Below, one piece after another: positions 1 through 9,422 of a stretch of DNA of 64,000 nucleotides (its first letter is position 1; every line of letters begins with the position of its first letter). The translations under genes were made by a program, and so were the position numbers. Source of the DNA: Elusimicrobiota bacterium (GTDB lineage Bacteria > Elusimicrobiota > Elusimicrobia > UBA1565 > UBA9628); assembly GCA_027451985.1 (NCBI GenBank), contig DAIDHS010000002.1, positions 91,241 to 155,240 on the forward strand, written 5' to 3'. The notes beneath the pieces were generated by a model. It was given only the letters and a program-made list of their open reading frames with translations. It had not been told where the DNA came from and made no database searches.

Positions 1-15
1 TTCTACAGAAAATCG

Positions 16-50
16 CAGGGGCTTCCTCGGAAACGCCGAGGAAGCCCCTG
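16..50 (-). terminator. Intrinsic terminator after the pilin gene
   Basis: A perfect 15-bp inverted repeat (16-30 and 36-50) with a 5-nt loop lies 30 bases past the pilin stop codon. On the minus strand it is followed by a short T-rich run (ATTTTCTG). It fits a rho-independent terminator for the pilin transcript, although the U tract is short. Confidence 0.75.
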
Positions 51-80
51 TCCTACGCCTACCTTACGAAACGCCTGGAA

Positions 81-518
81 TTAATAGGTGTCCCAGGTGT
101 TGCCGACCGTGTCGGTGTGCGTGCAGTCCACCAGCACGGTTCCGTAGTTCGTGTCGGTTGGGCCGTTGTCGAAGAACCACTCGCCGGTGTCGGTCGGAGC
201 CGAAGCGTCCACCTCGAGCGAAGACGTGTTGTGATACGGCGGCGTCTGCGCGTTCGGAATGGCGGTCAGGTACTTGCCGTTTTCAGTCAGGGAGTTAATC
301 GCCGTCGGATACACTCCCTGTTGATCGCCGTAGTAGATGCTCATGGCTGACCGGATGGAGCCGAGGTTGCCCTTGGTGGCGCCTTCCTTGGACTCCCGGA
401 TAAGATCCGCGAACTTCGGGATGGCGATGGCCGCCAAGATACCGATGATGGCCACCACGATCATCAACTCGATTAGAGTGAAGCCCGCGGTTCCGGTTTT
501 CTTCATTTCCTTAGTCAT
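81..518 (-). CDS. Type IV pilin major subunit-like protein
   Basis: The 145-residue prepilin has a short basic leader followed by the class III signal GFTLIELMIVVAIIGILA, so prepilin peptidase would cut after Gly and methylate the Phe. The mature protein has the hydrophobic N-terminal helix with Glu5, which is needed for pilus assembly, and then a small globular domain ending near an acidic, Thr-rich C terminus. I chose the ATG at 518 because AAAGGGGG lies just upstream; a longer reading frame to 569 has no such site. The gene is monocistronic, with a near-consensus sigma-70 promoter upstream and a hairpin terminator downstream, which suits a strongly expressed structural subunit. It could equally be a pseudopilin of a type II secretion system, since no assembly genes lie nearby. 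Confidence 0.9.
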   Translation of the reverse strand: MTKEMKKTGTAGFTLIELMIVVAIIGILAAIAIPKFADLIRESKEGATKGNLGSIRSAMSIYYGDQQGVYPTAINSLTENGKYLTAIPNAQTPPYHNTSSLEVDASAPTDTGEWFFDNGPTDTNYGTVLVDCTHTDTVGNTWDTY

Positions 519-605
519 GCTATACCCCCTTTGCCGCTCTATTTTATGAATGAATGATATGAAGGGCAAAACACTGGATTAAGCGGCGCATAGTACAGCT
601 GGGAA

Positions 606-634
606 AGTATATCCCAAAAGCCCGGGGCTGTCAA
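606..634 (-). promoter_or_regulatory. Sigma-70 promoter of the pilin gene
   Basis: Read on the minus strand, TTGACA (629-634) and TATACT (606-611) are separated by exactly 17 bases, close to the ideal housekeeping promoter. Transcription would start near 599 and leave a leader of about 80 nt before the pilin start codon. This is the strongest sigma-70 promoter I see in the window. Confidence 0.8.
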
Positions 635-734
635 GAAAAAAATGGTCCTAGGTCCTTAGGCCTAATTATAAGTAGGCCCTTTGGCCCCTTGCGCAAAACC
701 GTATATCCCACAATAATTAGCGCAGGAGCCAACC

Positions 735-1283
735 ATGAACCTCAAAGGCGTGATGCTGGCGACGGTGGCCATATCCTTAATAGCGCCAAGGGCATGGGCC
801 GACCCGGCCATGGACGGCTTCTCCGCGGCGGAGGGATTCCTAATGGACTCCGCCAATCAAAGCATTGCCCGAATCAACCCCTCGGCATGCGCGGCGGAAA
901 GCGCTTCTCCGGGTGAGACAAACGAACAAATCTTGGATGCCTGCCGCGCGGCACGGTCTCGAGTCGCCGCGAGAAAGCGCGACTCCCAATCGCCGAACGC
1001 AAACCAACAGTTTGCCGCGAGTTCTCTGCAGAGCGCAACCGCCCTTGGTGACGCGCTAGGCGGCGCCGTCTCTGGCCTTTCTAGCCCCAGCCAGACGGAT
1101 AATGCTTCCAAAGTCGCGCATGCCACAGCCCAGGAGACTCGGCGCCCAAGCATGGTCGCGCATGCCGCCCCCGCGAAAATCTCGGGGTCCTCCACACAAT
1201 ACGGGCCTGCCGGACTTAACCAGAGCGTCCCGGCTGCGTTCCAGACCGCCAAGCAGCTTGCCGGCGGCCTAGGCCAGCAGTAA
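735..1283 (+). CDS. Secreted hypothetical protein
   Basis: The 182-residue protein starts at an ATG preceded by CAGGAG at a good distance. Residues 1-22 form a signal peptide (hydrophobic core, then PRAWADP with a likely cut after Ala-Trp-Ala). The mature part is rich in Ala, Ser and Gln, has two cysteines in its first half, and looks low in complexity and probably poorly ordered toward the C terminus. I recognise no domain. It stands alone between the divergent pilin gene and the convergent rpoD block. The periplasm or cell surface is the likely location; no function can be assigned. Confidence 0.7.
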   Translation: MNLKGVMLATVAISLIAPRAWADPAMDGFSAAEGFLMDSANQSIARINPSACAAESASPGETNEQILDACRAARSRVAARKRDSQSPNANQQFAASSLQSATALGDALGGAVSGLSSPSQTDNASKVAHATAQETRRPSMVAHAAPAKISGSSTQYGPAGLNQSVPAAFQTAKQLAGGLGQQ

Positions 1284-1297
1284 GCGCCAATACAGCC

Positions 1298-1540
1298 CTA
1301 ACGATGGTGCGGGTGCCCGACTTCGATGCGGATGGCGGGAATGGATTGCACGTCCGTCTGCGTCGTTAAAGCCTGAGAGTCCGCACCAGAATCCGCGGTT
1401 CCACCGCCTCGTAAGAGCGCGGATGGTCTTTGGAGCCAGGGAATCTTTTTCCTGTTGGCGACAAGCCCCCCTACCGCAAAAGCCAGAATCAGCAGCACGG
1501 TCCACAAAACCCACTCGCCGAAAGGTTTTTGCTCCGACAT
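1298..1540 (-). CDS. Small single-pass membrane protein downstream of rpoD
   Basis: The 80-residue frame has one clear membrane segment at about residues 9-27 (WVLWTVLLILAFAVGGLVA) followed by a basic stretch (NRKK), so it would sit with its N terminus outside and a soluble tail inside. It begins only 15 bases after the rpoD stop codon and probably shares that transcript. The Shine-Dalgarno sequence is weak. I recognise no family. An overlapping frame (1269-1514) lacks a membrane segment and looks like a shadow. Confidence 0.5.
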   Translation of the reverse strand: MSEQKPFGEWVLWTVLLILAFAVGGLVANRKKIPWLQRPSALLRGGGTADSGADSQALTTQTDVQSIPAIRIEVGHPHHR

Positions 1541-1555
1541 TGGAGTAACTCTTCG

Positions 1556-3268
1556 CTAGTCGAGATAATCCCGCAAAGGCTTGCTGCGGGACGGATGCCT
1601 GAGCTTGCGGATGGCCTTGGCCTCGATTTGGCGCACGCGTTCGCGGGTCACGCGGAAGAGGCGTCCGACCTCTTCCAGAGTACGCGGGTAGCCGGAGTCG
1701 AGCCCGAAGCGCAGCTTCACGATTTTCGCCTCGCGATCGGTCAAGGTCGAGAGCACCTTCTCGACCTCTTTGCGCCGCAAATAATCGGTCGCGGAATAGG
1801 ACGGCGCCTGGCCACCCTTATCCTCGATGAAATCCTCGAGGTAAGAGTCTTCGTCCTCGCCTACGGGTGTGGCCAAAGACACGGGCTCCTGCATGATCTT
1901 GAGCACGTTCTTGACCTTATCCATGGAGATGTGGAGCGACCGGCTATACTCGTCGACCATAGGGTCGCGACCGTACTCCTGCCGGTATTTGCGCGTCACT
2001 TTGGAAAGCTTGGAAATAAGCTCTTTCATGTGCACTGGGATGCGGATGGTCCTGGCCTGATCCGCGATGGCGCGGTTGATGGATTGGCGGATCCACCAGG
2101 TCGCATAGGTGGAGAACTTAAATCCCCTCTTGTACTCGAATTTCTCGACCGCCTTCATAAGCCCCAGGCCGCCTTCCTGAATGAGATCCGAGAGTTCGAG
2201 GTTGGAATTAACATGCTTCTTAGCGATGGAGACGACCAGCCGCAGGTTGGCTTTAATCAGCTTCAACTTGTCACCTAGGATGGTCTCCTCCAGGGCCACA
2301 ATTTTGTCGTCAAGCTCCAAGAACCGATCCAGGGGGATGGGCAGGTTGTTCTGAAAATGTTCCAAACGCTCGGCGATGCCCTTCATGTTCTCCAGCGCCG
2401 CTTCCATGGCCGAAGGCGCGTAGCCGGTCTTGGTTCTAAACGCGTCGGCCTTCATACGGCCTTTCTTGACTGCGGCGTAATAGCGGGCGAGTTCCTCATA
2501 GGAAGCGCCGTAGCGGATTTCATAGCGCTTGAGCTCATCATGGCATTGCCTGATCTTGGCCGCGTAGTTTTTGATGCGGTTGGTCAAACGCTTGATCTTT
2601 TCCTGGTTGAGGTTGAGGCTGACGATCTTGGCGATGACGGCCTTATTAATCTTCTCCATCGACTTATTGAGCTTCAAGCGCGCGACAGGGGACAGCTTGG
2701 GGTTCTTGAGCTTCTCGCGCAGTTGCTGCATCGATTTCTCAGCCTTGGCGATGAACTGGGCCACGCTCTTCATGCGCCGGCGCATGCCGGAGAGTTCGGA
2801 GGCGGTCTTGCGACCGCGCGGCATGAGCTCCTTGGGCGTCATCTCCTGCTGCTCGATGAGGGTTTCCCAGTTCCGGATTTCCCGCATGGTGATCGGCGAC
2901 TCCAAGACCAGGAAGCGCAGCTCCTTTTCCCGCTCGCGCACGTTGCGCGCCAGCGTCACCTCCTCCTCTCGGTTCAAGAGCGGCACGCGCCCCATCTCGG
3001 AGAGGTACATCCGGATGGAATTGGAGACGTCGGAGACCGAGCTCCATTCTTCGGAAAACCGCTCGCGGCCGGACGAGGCCGCCGCGGGCTTTTTCCGGTC
3101 GACAACCTCGATGCCCAAGTCTTCCAGGGTGGACATGAGATCGTCGACTTCCTCGGAGCTCATGTTCGCCATGGACAGGGAGCGGCTGATCTGCTCCAGC
3201 GTCAAATAGCCGTGCTCCTTCCCCAAATCGACCAGATTTCGCATCGCCTGACTCGCCGGTATAGCCAT
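1556..3268 (-). CDS. rpoD: Primary RNA polymerase sigma factor (RpoD/SigA)
   Basis: The 570-residue protein is the housekeeping sigma factor that directs RNA polymerase to -35/-10 promoters. Residues 1-60 look like region 1.1. Region 1.2 follows ([20 protein letters not shown]-type sequence), then a long basic non-conserved insert. Region 2 carries [18 protein letters not shown] and the -10-reading [17 protein letters not shown]. Region 3 follows, then region 4 with the [23 protein letters not shown]. The start is supported by AAAGGA upstream. It is the last core gene of an rpsU-dnaG-rpoD block, the classic macromolecular-synthesis operon, with only 35 bases between dnaG and rpoD. Confidence 0.98.
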   Translation of the reverse strand: MAIPASQAMRNLVDLGKEHGYLTLEQISRSLSMANMSSEEVDDLMSTLEDLGIEVVDRKKPAAASSGRERFSEEWSSVSDVSNSIRMYLSEMGRVPLLNREEEVTLARNVREREKELRFLVLESPITMREIRNWETLIEQQEMTPKELMPRGRKTASELSGMRRRMKSVAQFIAKAEKSMQQLREKLKNPKLSPVARLKLNKSMEKINKAVIAKIVSLNLNQEKIKRLTNRIKNYAAKIRQCHDELKRYEIRYGASYEELARYYAAVKKGRMKADAFRTKTGYAPSAMEAALENMKGIAERLEHFQNNLPIPLDRFLELDDKIVALEETILGDKLKLIKANLRLVVSIAKKHVNSNLELSDLIQEGGLGLMKAVEKFEYKRGFKFSTYATWWIRQSINRAIADQARTIRIPVHMKELISKLSKVTRKYRQEYGRDPMVDEYSRSLHISMDKVKNVLKIMQEPVSLATPVGEDEDSYLEDFIEDKGGQAPSYSATDYLRRKEVEKVLSTLTDREAKIVKLRFGLDSGYPRTLEEVGRLFRVTRERVRQIEAKAIRKLRHPSRSKPLRDYLD

Positions 3269-3303
3269 ATTCTGAATCCTTTCTTTTTATCTCGCCTTAA
3301 GCA

Positions 3304-5067
3304 TTAATTTCCCCGCCTTTTCGTCGCCAAGCAAAGGCGCAGGTACTCTTCCTGCAAGACCGCGTCCTTGGGCCGTTTTCCGGCCCCCATATCCCGGATT
3401 TGCGGTTCAATCTCCCTCAAGCGCCTGAGCGCCCGGCGCCGCGCCAGCAGAACCTCCAGCGCCTTCTCGGAATCGGCGCTTTTCCCACTCTCAACAAGCA
3501 GTCTTGAGACGCAGGAGCGCTCAGCCTCGTCCAACGACTCCGCGACGGAGAGACGTGCATCCCATGAGGGCCCGTCTTTGACTTCTAAAAACGCCCGCCA
3601 AATTTTCCGGCCGGCATGCGAAATAAAATCATCCTCGACCGCCATGGCCGCCGCCGCGCCGGGATTTTCGAAAGCCAGCCGCAGAACCTGGGCATCCTCC
3701 GGGGGAAAAAATGCCGCGGCAGCCGGGGCGGGCTTGGGCGCGGCGGGCTCCGGCGGCATTCGGACTGCCTTATGGCCGACCGCGCGGCCCATTTCCCGAG
3801 ATAGCGCACCTTCGGAGACGTCGAGGGTTTTGGCCAAGCGCTTGGTCCATTCGCTCTTCAAAATCTCGTCCGGCACCTTCGTGATGAGCGCCAGGACTTC
3901 CCTCCCTATCGATGATTTCGCCTCCGGCGTCAACGGCTTGGGCGCCGAAGCCAGGAGTTTGCGCGTCAAGAACTGATCCGGGCCCTCCGACTTGGCCAGG
4001 CACTCGTCCTTGAAGGCCTTGCCGCCGAACTCGTGCAGAAACTCATCCGGATCCTTGCCGCTGGGCACGGCCGCGGCCCGGACGGAAAGCCCGGCGGACA
4101 AAAGCACGGCCGAACCGCGGACGGCCGCGGCTTCGCCGGCCTTGTCGGAGTCGAAGACCACGGCGACGCTGGGCGCGTAGCGTTTGAGCAAGGCGGCCTG
4201 ATCTGGAGTCAGGGCCGTTCCCAAAGGCGCGCAGGCGATGGGAAAGCCGTGCTGGTGCGCCGCGATGACGTCCATGTAGCCCTCCATCAAAATTGCCTTG
4301 CGCACCCTCCGAACGGCGCTCAATCCCTCCCACAGTCCGTAAAGCACCCGGCTTTTGCTGAACACGGGCGACTCGGGCGAATTTAAATATTTGGGCACGC
4401 CGTCGCCCATGGTCCTCGCGCCAAAACCGACCACGGCGCCTTTCGCGTCGCGGATCGGAAAAATCACCCGATCAAAAAAATAATCGCGCGGCCGCCCCTC
4501 CTTCGCTGAGATCAAGCCGGCCTTGGCCAGAATCTCCCGGGCCAAGCCCTTTTTTTCCGCCGCCGCCCAGAACTCGCTCCCGCCAGGCGCGTAGCCCAGC
4601 TGGAAAGCCTCAGAGGCCTGCTCCGAAACCTTGCGCGAGGCCAGATACTTCCTGGCCGTCTCCGCGCGCGGAGACTTCAGCAGGCAATCGCGATAAAATT
4701 CCGCGGCGAAGGCCAACGCCTCCAAAAGCGCCCGGCGCTCCTGCGAACCCGCCCCGGAAGACTCCCTGGTCCAGGATACCGGCACACCGGCGCGTTCGGC
4801 CAGGCGCTCGACCGCCTCCGAGAAGCCCAAGTTCTCGATTTTCATCAGGAAGGCGAAGACGTCGCCCCCAGCACCGCAGCCGAAACAGTGGAACGTCTGC
4901 CTCTCCGCGTTGACATGGAACGACGGCGTTTTTTCCTGATGAAACGGGCAACGCCCCTTGGAACTGCGCCCGGAAAGGCGCAGATCGGGGACGTATTGAG
5001 CCACGACCTCCGCGATGTCGACCCGGGAACGGATGTTCTCGAGGATATCCGGAGGAATGAGCCCCAT
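3304..5067 (-). CDS. dnaG: DNA primase
   Basis: DnaG makes the RNA primers for DNA replication. The N terminus has the CHC2 zinc-binding domain (CPFHQEKTPSF ... FHCFGCGAGGDVF). The TOPRIM catalytic core follows with EGYMDVIA and the acidic VFDSDKAG motif, then a C-terminal helicase-binding region rich in Ala and Pro. Length (587 residues) is normal. I prefer the ATG at 5067, which gives MGLIPPD as in other primases; a TTG at 5085 would add six residues and sits 5 bases from the rpsU stop, so it remains possible. It is cotranscribed with rpsU upstream and rpoD downstream. Confidence 0.97.
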   Translation of the reverse strand: MGLIPPDILENIRSRVDIAEVVAQYVPDLRLSGRSSKGRCPFHQEKTPSFHVNAERQTFHCFGCGAGGDVFAFLMKIENLGFSEAVERLAERAGVPVSWTRESSGAGSQERRALLEALAFAAEFYRDCLLKSPRAETARKYLASRKVSEQASEAFQLGYAPGGSEFWAAAEKKGLAREILAKAGLISAKEGRPRDYFFDRVIFPIRDAKGAVVGFGARTMGDGVPKYLNSPESPVFSKSRVLYGLWEGLSAVRRVRKAILMEGYMDVIAAHQHGFPIACAPLGTALTPDQAALLKRYAPSVAVVFDSDKAGEAAAVRGSAVLLSAGLSVRAAAVPSGKDPDEFLHEFGGKAFKDECLAKSEGPDQFLTRKLLASAPKPLTPEAKSSIGREVLALITKVPDEILKSEWTKRLAKTLDVSEGALSREMGRAVGHKAVRMPPEPAAPKPAPAAAAFFPPEDAQVLRLAFENPGAAAAMAVEDDFISHAGRKIWRAFLEVKDGPSWDARLSVAESLDEAERSCVSRLLVESGKSADSEKALEVLLARRRALRRLREIEPQIRDMGAGKRPKDAVLQEEYLRLCLATKRRGN

Positions 5068-5090
5068 GGCGACCGGTAAAGGCAAAAGCC

Positions 5091-5291
5091 TTAAACCCGC
5101 CGCCGGCGCCTCATCGAGCGGCGCCGCTTGCGCATCGCCTCGGCCGCTTTCATCTTGCGCTTCAAGCTCGAAGGGATGTAGCGCTCGCGCCGCTTAATCT
5201 CGCGCAGAATGCCGTTACGCTCGCACTCGCGCTTAAAGCGCCGCAGAACCTCATCGATGGCTTCACCTTCACGCACTTTCACAAAAACCAT
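5091..5291 (-). CDS. rpsU: 30S ribosomal protein S21
   Basis: The 66-residue, very basic protein matches bS21: it opens with VFVKVREGEAIDEVLRRFKR, continues with the conserved middle (ILREIKRRERY), and ends in an Arg-rich tail (RKRRRSMRRRRR). It joins the small subunit and helps initiation on mRNA. It heads the rpsU-dnaG-rpoD block, with dnaG starting 5-23 bases downstream. Confidence 0.97.
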   Translation of the reverse strand: MVFVKVREGEAIDEVLRRFKRECERNGILREIKRRERYIPSSLKRKMKAAEAMRKRRRSMRRRRRV

Positions 5292-5322
5292 GGAATCAAA
5301 TCACCCCTTTGCGCGCCTGTTT

Positions 5323-5664
5323 TCAGCCCGGAGGCCACTTCATCTCCCGGCCGCCCAAGAGATGATAGTGCAAATGCTCCACCGTCTGCCCGGCGCCGCG
5401 GCCGTTGTTGGCCACCACGCGAAAGCCGCTCGAGAGCCCCAACTTAGCCGCCAGGGCCGCAGCCGTCCTCTGCAACCGTCCCAAAAGCACCACATCCGCG
5501 TCCGTGGTCTCCGCCAAGCTCGAGACGTGCTTTTTGGGCACGACGAGAACGTGCGTGGGCGCCTGAGGATTGATGTCCTCGAAGGCAACCGCGTCGTTGT
5601 CCTCGAACACGAGCTTCGCGGAAATCGAGCGCTGGATGATTTTGCAGAACAGGCAGTCTAGCAT
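5323..5664 (-). CDS. HIT family nucleotide-binding hydrolase (HinT-like)
   Basis: The 113-residue protein opens with CLFCKII and has the histidine-triad motif near its C terminus (VEHLHYHLLGG, H-x-H-x-H). Family members hydrolyse nucleoside phosphoramidates or adenylated compounds. The length and the N-terminal CxxC pair match HinT/PKCI-type proteins. It lies 31 bases upstream of rpsU on the same strand and may lead that operon. Its physiological substrate cannot be told from sequence. Confidence 0.93.
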   Translation of the reverse strand: MLDCLFCKIIQRSISAKLVFEDNDAVAFEDINPQAPTHVLVVPKKHVSSLAETTDADVVLLGRLQRTAAALAAKLGLSSGFRVVANNGRGAGQTVEHLHYHLLGGREMKWPPG

Positions 5665-5768
5665 CCGTAAATCGCATTAATTATAGCGTTATTTTCGCCC
5701 GGGCGCAAATGTCGAATTGAAGCGCCTTGGGTATGCCGCGACAACAACATGTTCCGCCAATTCAAGAG

Positions 5769-6359
5769 CTACTGGCGATTTAGTCCGTCGCCCATCCGTT
5801 TCATCTCTCTTTCAATTTTTTCTTCTTGATACGCGTCTCCCAGTGCCTCACGCAAAGTGTCATCCTTAACAATCGCCGCGTCCAAGAGTTCGCGAAAGTC
5901 AGCCAACGACACCCTCCCCTGAAGCTGCGTATTCAGAACCTTCCGATCGCTGAGGCGAAAAACAAACCGGCCGTTGACTGCGGTCGTGATCATTCTAATA
6001 CTCCCAGTGAAGCTGCCGGCGGAAATGTACTCATCGTTGTAGCCGCCCAACGTAGAAGAGAGACAGCGGAAGTCAACACCGCCAACATGGATGTCGACGC
6101 GCGGCCGGCCGACGCAACCCTCTTCAATCAGTTTCATTTGGTCAAACGCAAGAGAGCGCTTCATGATAACCTTAAGCCGTTGAACCTGGGAGTCACGGTT
6201 GCCCCGCTCCACTTTTTGGATTAGAGCGGAATTCGCTTGCGCAAAAGACACGGACCCCAAGCCCGCGATAAGGGCCATGGCTACACCAACCTTTTTTATC
6301 AGACATTCTCTCCCGGATTCCGAATTTCTGCCCCCGTCTTTCAGGAATGATAACCGCAT
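5769..6359 (-). CDS. Exported hypothetical protein
   Basis: The protein has a hydrophobic segment (VGVAMALIAGLGSVSFAQA) that looks like a signal peptide with cleavage after AQA, followed by about 150 mostly polar residues with two cysteines and a charged, helical C terminus. The ATG at 6359 gives a long basic pre-sequence of 26 residues. A start nearer the hydrophobic core, just after GGGAGAG near 6310, would make a more typical signal peptide but would need a CTG codon. I recognise no domain. It stands alone on the minus strand opposite the divergent aminotransferase operon. Confidence 0.6.
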   Translation of the reverse strand: MRLSFLKDGGRNSESGRECLIKKVGVAMALIAGLGSVSFAQANSALIQKVERGNRDSQVQRLKVIMKRSLAFDQMKLIEEGCVGRPRVDIHVGGVDFRCLSSTLGGYNDEYISAGSFTGSIRMITTAVNGRFVFRLSDRKVLNTQLQGRVSLADFRELLDAAIVKDDTLREALGDAYQEEKIEREMKRMGDGLNRQ

Positions 6360-6497
6360 TATTTGATGCGCGCGAGAGCCTAAAGACCTAGCCGGACGTA
6401 GGCCTTAGACTTGCTCCAGCGTCAACTAGAACCCTACGCCGAGCATTAACCACGAGTAGCAGGTTCATAGGCGGATTTCCTACAATAGCTTTAAATC

Positions 6498-7844
6498 ATG
6501 GAAAACTCGAGCGCGGTCTTTTATCGCTCACTCAAAAAACCCCTACCGCGCATCGTTTCCGGGGAGGGCTGTTGGCTCACGGATGACGCGGGCAAGTGCT
6601 ACTTGGACGCCTGCGGCGGCGCCTTCGTCGCCAACATCGGCCATGGGGTCAAGGAGATCGCCCAAGCAGTCGGGAGGCAGCTGGAAAAAGTCGCCTACGT
6701 CAACGGTACGGCGTTCACCAACGAGCCCGCCGAGGAGCTGGCCCGAGAACTGTCGGAACTCATGCCCAAGGGACTCGACAAATTCTATTTTCTTTCCAGC
6801 GGCTCGGAAGCGGTGGAAGCCGCGCTCAAGATGGCGCGGCAGTATTGGGTCGAGCAGGGCAAACCGGCCAAGCACAAGATCATCGCCCGAACGCCGGGCT
6901 ACCACGGCAACACCCTTTTGGCTCTCTCCGCCTCGGCGCGCGAGCACTACAAGACACTCTACGGCGATTGGCTGGTGCCCGTCGCCCAAATCCCGGCGCC
7001 CTATCCCTATCGCTGCGAGTGCGAAGGCCGACCGGAGTGCCCCGCCTGCTCGGGCCGGGCGCTGGAAGAGGCCATCCGCAAGGAAGGCGCCGACAGCGTG
7101 GCTGCGTTCATCGCGGAACCAGTGGGAGGCTCGTCCACCGGGGCTTCCGTCCCCCGGGCCGACTACTACCAGACCATCCGGGACATCTGCGACGCCCATG
7201 GCGTGCTCTTCGTCGCGGACGAGGTTCTCTGCGGCGCGGGACGCACCGGCCGCTGGACCGCCATCGAGCGCTACAAGGTGCTGCCGGACATCATGACCTT
7301 GGGCAAGGGCTTAAGCGGAGGCTACCTCCCCCTCTCTGCGGTCGCGGCTTCGGAAAAAGTGTACGCGGCCATAAAACAAGGCTCAGGTTCTTTCAATCAC
7401 GCGCAAACGTTCTCACACACGCCTTCCATCTGCTCGGCTGGGCTGGCTGCGGTGCGCTACATCAAGAAGAACAAGATCGTCGCCCGGGCCGAATCGATAG
7501 GCACCGTTTTACAGAAGAAGCTCTCCATGCTCAAAAACCTGCCCGGGGTCGGCGACGTGCGCGGCATCGGCATGCTCGCGGGCATTGAGTTTGTCGCGGA
7601 TAAGGACCAAAAAACGCCGTTTGCGCGCAGCCTTAAAGTGGCCGAGCGCTTCGCGGACAACGCGAAAGACGCGGGCCTCATCATTTGGCCCAATTACGGG
7701 CAATGGCGCGGCGAGGGAGACTTGGCCCTCATCGCGCCGCCCTTTGTCATCACCGAACAAGAAATCGATCAACTCGTGTCGCTGTTTTCCGAAGCCTGGG
7801 ACAAGACGCTGGAACAAACCAAAGCCGCAAGGAGGACCCCATGA
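6498..7844 (+). CDS. Class III PLP-dependent aminotransferase
   Basis: The 448-residue enzyme is a fold-type I, class III (omega) aminotransferase of the acetylornithine/GABA/diaminopelargonate superfamily. Visible signatures are FYFLSSGSEAVEAALK (phosphate cup), YHGNTLLALSAS, FVADEVLCGAGRTG with the ring-binding Asp, and the PLP-lysine in TLGKGLSGGYLP near residue 270. An unusual feature is a Cys-rich insertion near residue 175 (CECEGRPECPACSG), which may bind a metal. It overlaps the next gene by ATGA, so the two are translationally coupled. The substrate is not decidable; an amino acid or diamine entering the semialdehyde route is likely from context. Confidence 0.9.
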   Translation: MENSSAVFYRSLKKPLPRIVSGEGCWLTDDAGKCYLDACGGAFVANIGHGVKEIAQAVGRQLEKVAYVNGTAFTNEPAEELARELSELMPKGLDKFYFLSSGSEAVEAALKMARQYWVEQGKPAKHKIIARTPGYHGNTLLALSASAREHYKTLYGDWLVPVAQIPAPYPYRCECEGRPECPACSGRALEEAIRKEGADSVAAFIAEPVGGSSTGASVPRADYYQTIRDICDAHGVLFVADEVLCGAGRTGRWTAIERYKVLPDIMTLGKGLSGGYLPLSAVAASEKVYAAIKQGSGSFNHAQTFSHTPSICSAGLAAVRYIKKNKIVARAESIGTVLQKKLSMLKNLPGVGDVRGIGMLAGIEFVADKDQKTPFARSLKVAERFADNAKDAGLIIWPNYGQWRGEGDLALIAPPFVITEQEIDQLVSLFSEAWDKTLEQTKAARRTP

Positions 7845-9418
7845 CCGTAACCGCCTCGCCGAAAGACTTCAAGATCACCTATACCTCTTCGAACGCCGAC
7901 ATGGGCGCGTTCCACCAGCTTTTCGACGAGGCCCTGGTCGAAGCCAAGAAGAAATTCGGGACCACCCACCCCCTTTACATTGACGGCAAAGCCGTCCCAA
8001 CAGAGGGCAAGCTTCTCGAGGTCCGCTCGCCTGTCAATTCGGACTGGCTGTTGGGCAAATTCTCATTGGCCGTTCCAGCGCATGCCGAGCAGGCTTTAAA
8101 AGCCGCCAAGCGCGCCCAGGCCGATTGGGGCAGCCGACCCTGGCAGGAACGCGTCGCCATTTTGCGCCGGGCCGCGGCGCTCATTCGCGAACGAAAATTC
8201 CTCATCGCGGCCGTGATGAGCCTTGAGGTCGGCAAGAGCCGGATGGAGGCCATGGGCGACGCGGAGGAGTCGGCGGATCTCATCGACTACTACGCCCGGC
8301 AGATGGAAGAAGCCCAGGGCTTCGTTAAGATCATGGGCAAGCTCATGCCCAACGAGAACGCCGTCTCGGTGCTGCGGCCCTTCGGAGTTTTCGTCTGCAT
8401 CGCGCCCTTCAACTTTCCCATGGCGCTTTCGACCGGCATGTCCTCGGCCGCGCTTTTGGCCGGCAATACCGTGGTCTACAAGCCCGCAAAGACCACGCCT
8501 TGGACCGGGCTTTTTCTCTACGAATGCTACCGCGACGCGGGCGTGCCGCCGGGCGCCTTCAACTATGTTTCTTGCGAAGCCGCGGTGGGCGAAGCGCTTT
8601 GGAAAAATCCGCTGGCCGACGGCGTGGTTTTTACGGGCTCCAAGACCGTGGGTCTGCGCATCTTCCACGAGTTCAGCAAGGATTGGGTCAAACCCGTCTT
8701 GATGGAACTGGGAGGAAAAAACGCGACCGTGGTCTGCTCCTCGGCGGATCTAGACATGGCCGCCGAAGGCGTGATGAAGTCCGCTTTCGGCCTGCAGGGC
8801 CAGAAGTGCTCCGCCTGCTCGCGTGTTTATCTCGATGAGAAAATCGCGGACGCTTTTCTGGAGCGGCTGCTGAAGAAAACGGCGTCCATCGTCAAGGGCG
8901 ACCCGACGCAAAAGGACGTGTACTTCGGCCCCGTCATCGACGCGAAAGCCGTTAAGCGCTTCGAGGACGCCTCGGCGCTGGCCGCCAAGACCGGGAAAAT
9001 CCTGGCGGGCGGGAAAAAGATCTCGGGTGGCGTCTTTGATAAGGGGAACTTCGTCGAGCCCACCGTCGCGGAACTTCCGCTTGACTCCGCCCTGTTCCGG
9101 GACGAACTCTTCCTGCCCTTCTTGAGCGTCGGCCGCGTCAAAGGCCTTAATGAAGCCATCGCCGAAACCAATAAAGCCGAGTACGGCCTGACTGCGGGAA
9201 TCTTCACCAAAGACAAGACAGAAATCGAGCGCTTCTTCGCCCACGTTGAGGCGGGCGTATGCTACGCCAATCGCAAGACGGGCGCCACCACCGGCGCCTG
9301 GCCCGGCGTCCAGCCCTTCTGCGGATGGAAGGGCTCCGGTTCAACGGGCAAGGGCGGTTGCGGGCCTTACTACGTCGCGCAGTTTATGCGCGAGCAAAGC
9401 CGCACCATCATGGAGTAA
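7841..9418 (+). CDS. Aldehyde dehydrogenase, L-glutamate-semialdehyde (P5C) dehydrogenase type
   Basis: The 525-residue NAD(P)-dependent enzyme oxidises a semialdehyde to an acid. Signatures are PFNFPMALSTGM (cofactor region), the catalytic Glu in MELGGKNATVV near 289, and the catalytic Cys in QGQKCSACSRVYL near 324. The C-terminal GWKGSGSTGKGG ... YYVAQFMREQ pattern is typical of 1-pyrroline-5-carboxylate dehydrogenases. The start is fixed by GGAGG and the ATGA overlap with the upstream aminotransferase; a longer frame back to 7685 is a shadow. Between two aminotransferases, it most likely oxidises the semialdehyde that one of them makes. Succinate- or aminoadipate-semialdehyde remain alternatives. 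Confidence 0.9.
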   Translation: MTVTASPKDFKITYTSSNADMGAFHQLFDEALVEAKKKFGTTHPLYIDGKAVPTEGKLLEVRSPVNSDWLLGKFSLAVPAHAEQALKAAKRAQADWGSRPWQERVAILRRAAALIRERKFLIAAVMSLEVGKSRMEAMGDAEESADLIDYYARQMEEAQGFVKIMGKLMPNENAVSVLRPFGVFVCIAPFNFPMALSTGMSSAALLAGNTVVYKPAKTTPWTGLFLYECYRDAGVPPGAFNYVSCEAAVGEALWKNPLADGVVFTGSKTVGLRIFHEFSKDWVKPVLMELGGKNATVVCSSADLDMAAEGVMKSAFGLQGQKCSACSRVYLDEKIADAFLERLLKKTASIVKGDPTQKDVYFGPVIDAKAVKRFEDASALAAKTGKILAGGKKISGGVFDKGNFVEPTVAELPLDSALFRDELFLPFLSVGRVKGLNEAIAETNKAEYGLTAGIFTKDKTEIERFFAHVEAGVCYANRKTGATTGAWPGVQPFCGWKGSGSTGKGGCGPYYVAQFMREQSRTIME

Positions 9419-9422
9419 ACTC

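Noticed and set aside
425-635. Sigma-54 promoter for the pilin gene, common in other bacteria
   Set aside because: No GG-N10-GC element lies upstream; a near-consensus sigma-70 promoter at 606-634 explains the gene better.
1430-2278. Long plus-strand frame of 282 codons over rpoD
   Set aside because: It is antisense to conserved rpoD sequence with a biased composition, so it is a shadow frame.
6381-6404. Inverted repeat near the divergent promoters at 6.4 kb
   Set aside because: The stem has a bulge and a mismatch, and the surrounding sequence shows no T run; not convincing as a terminator or operator.
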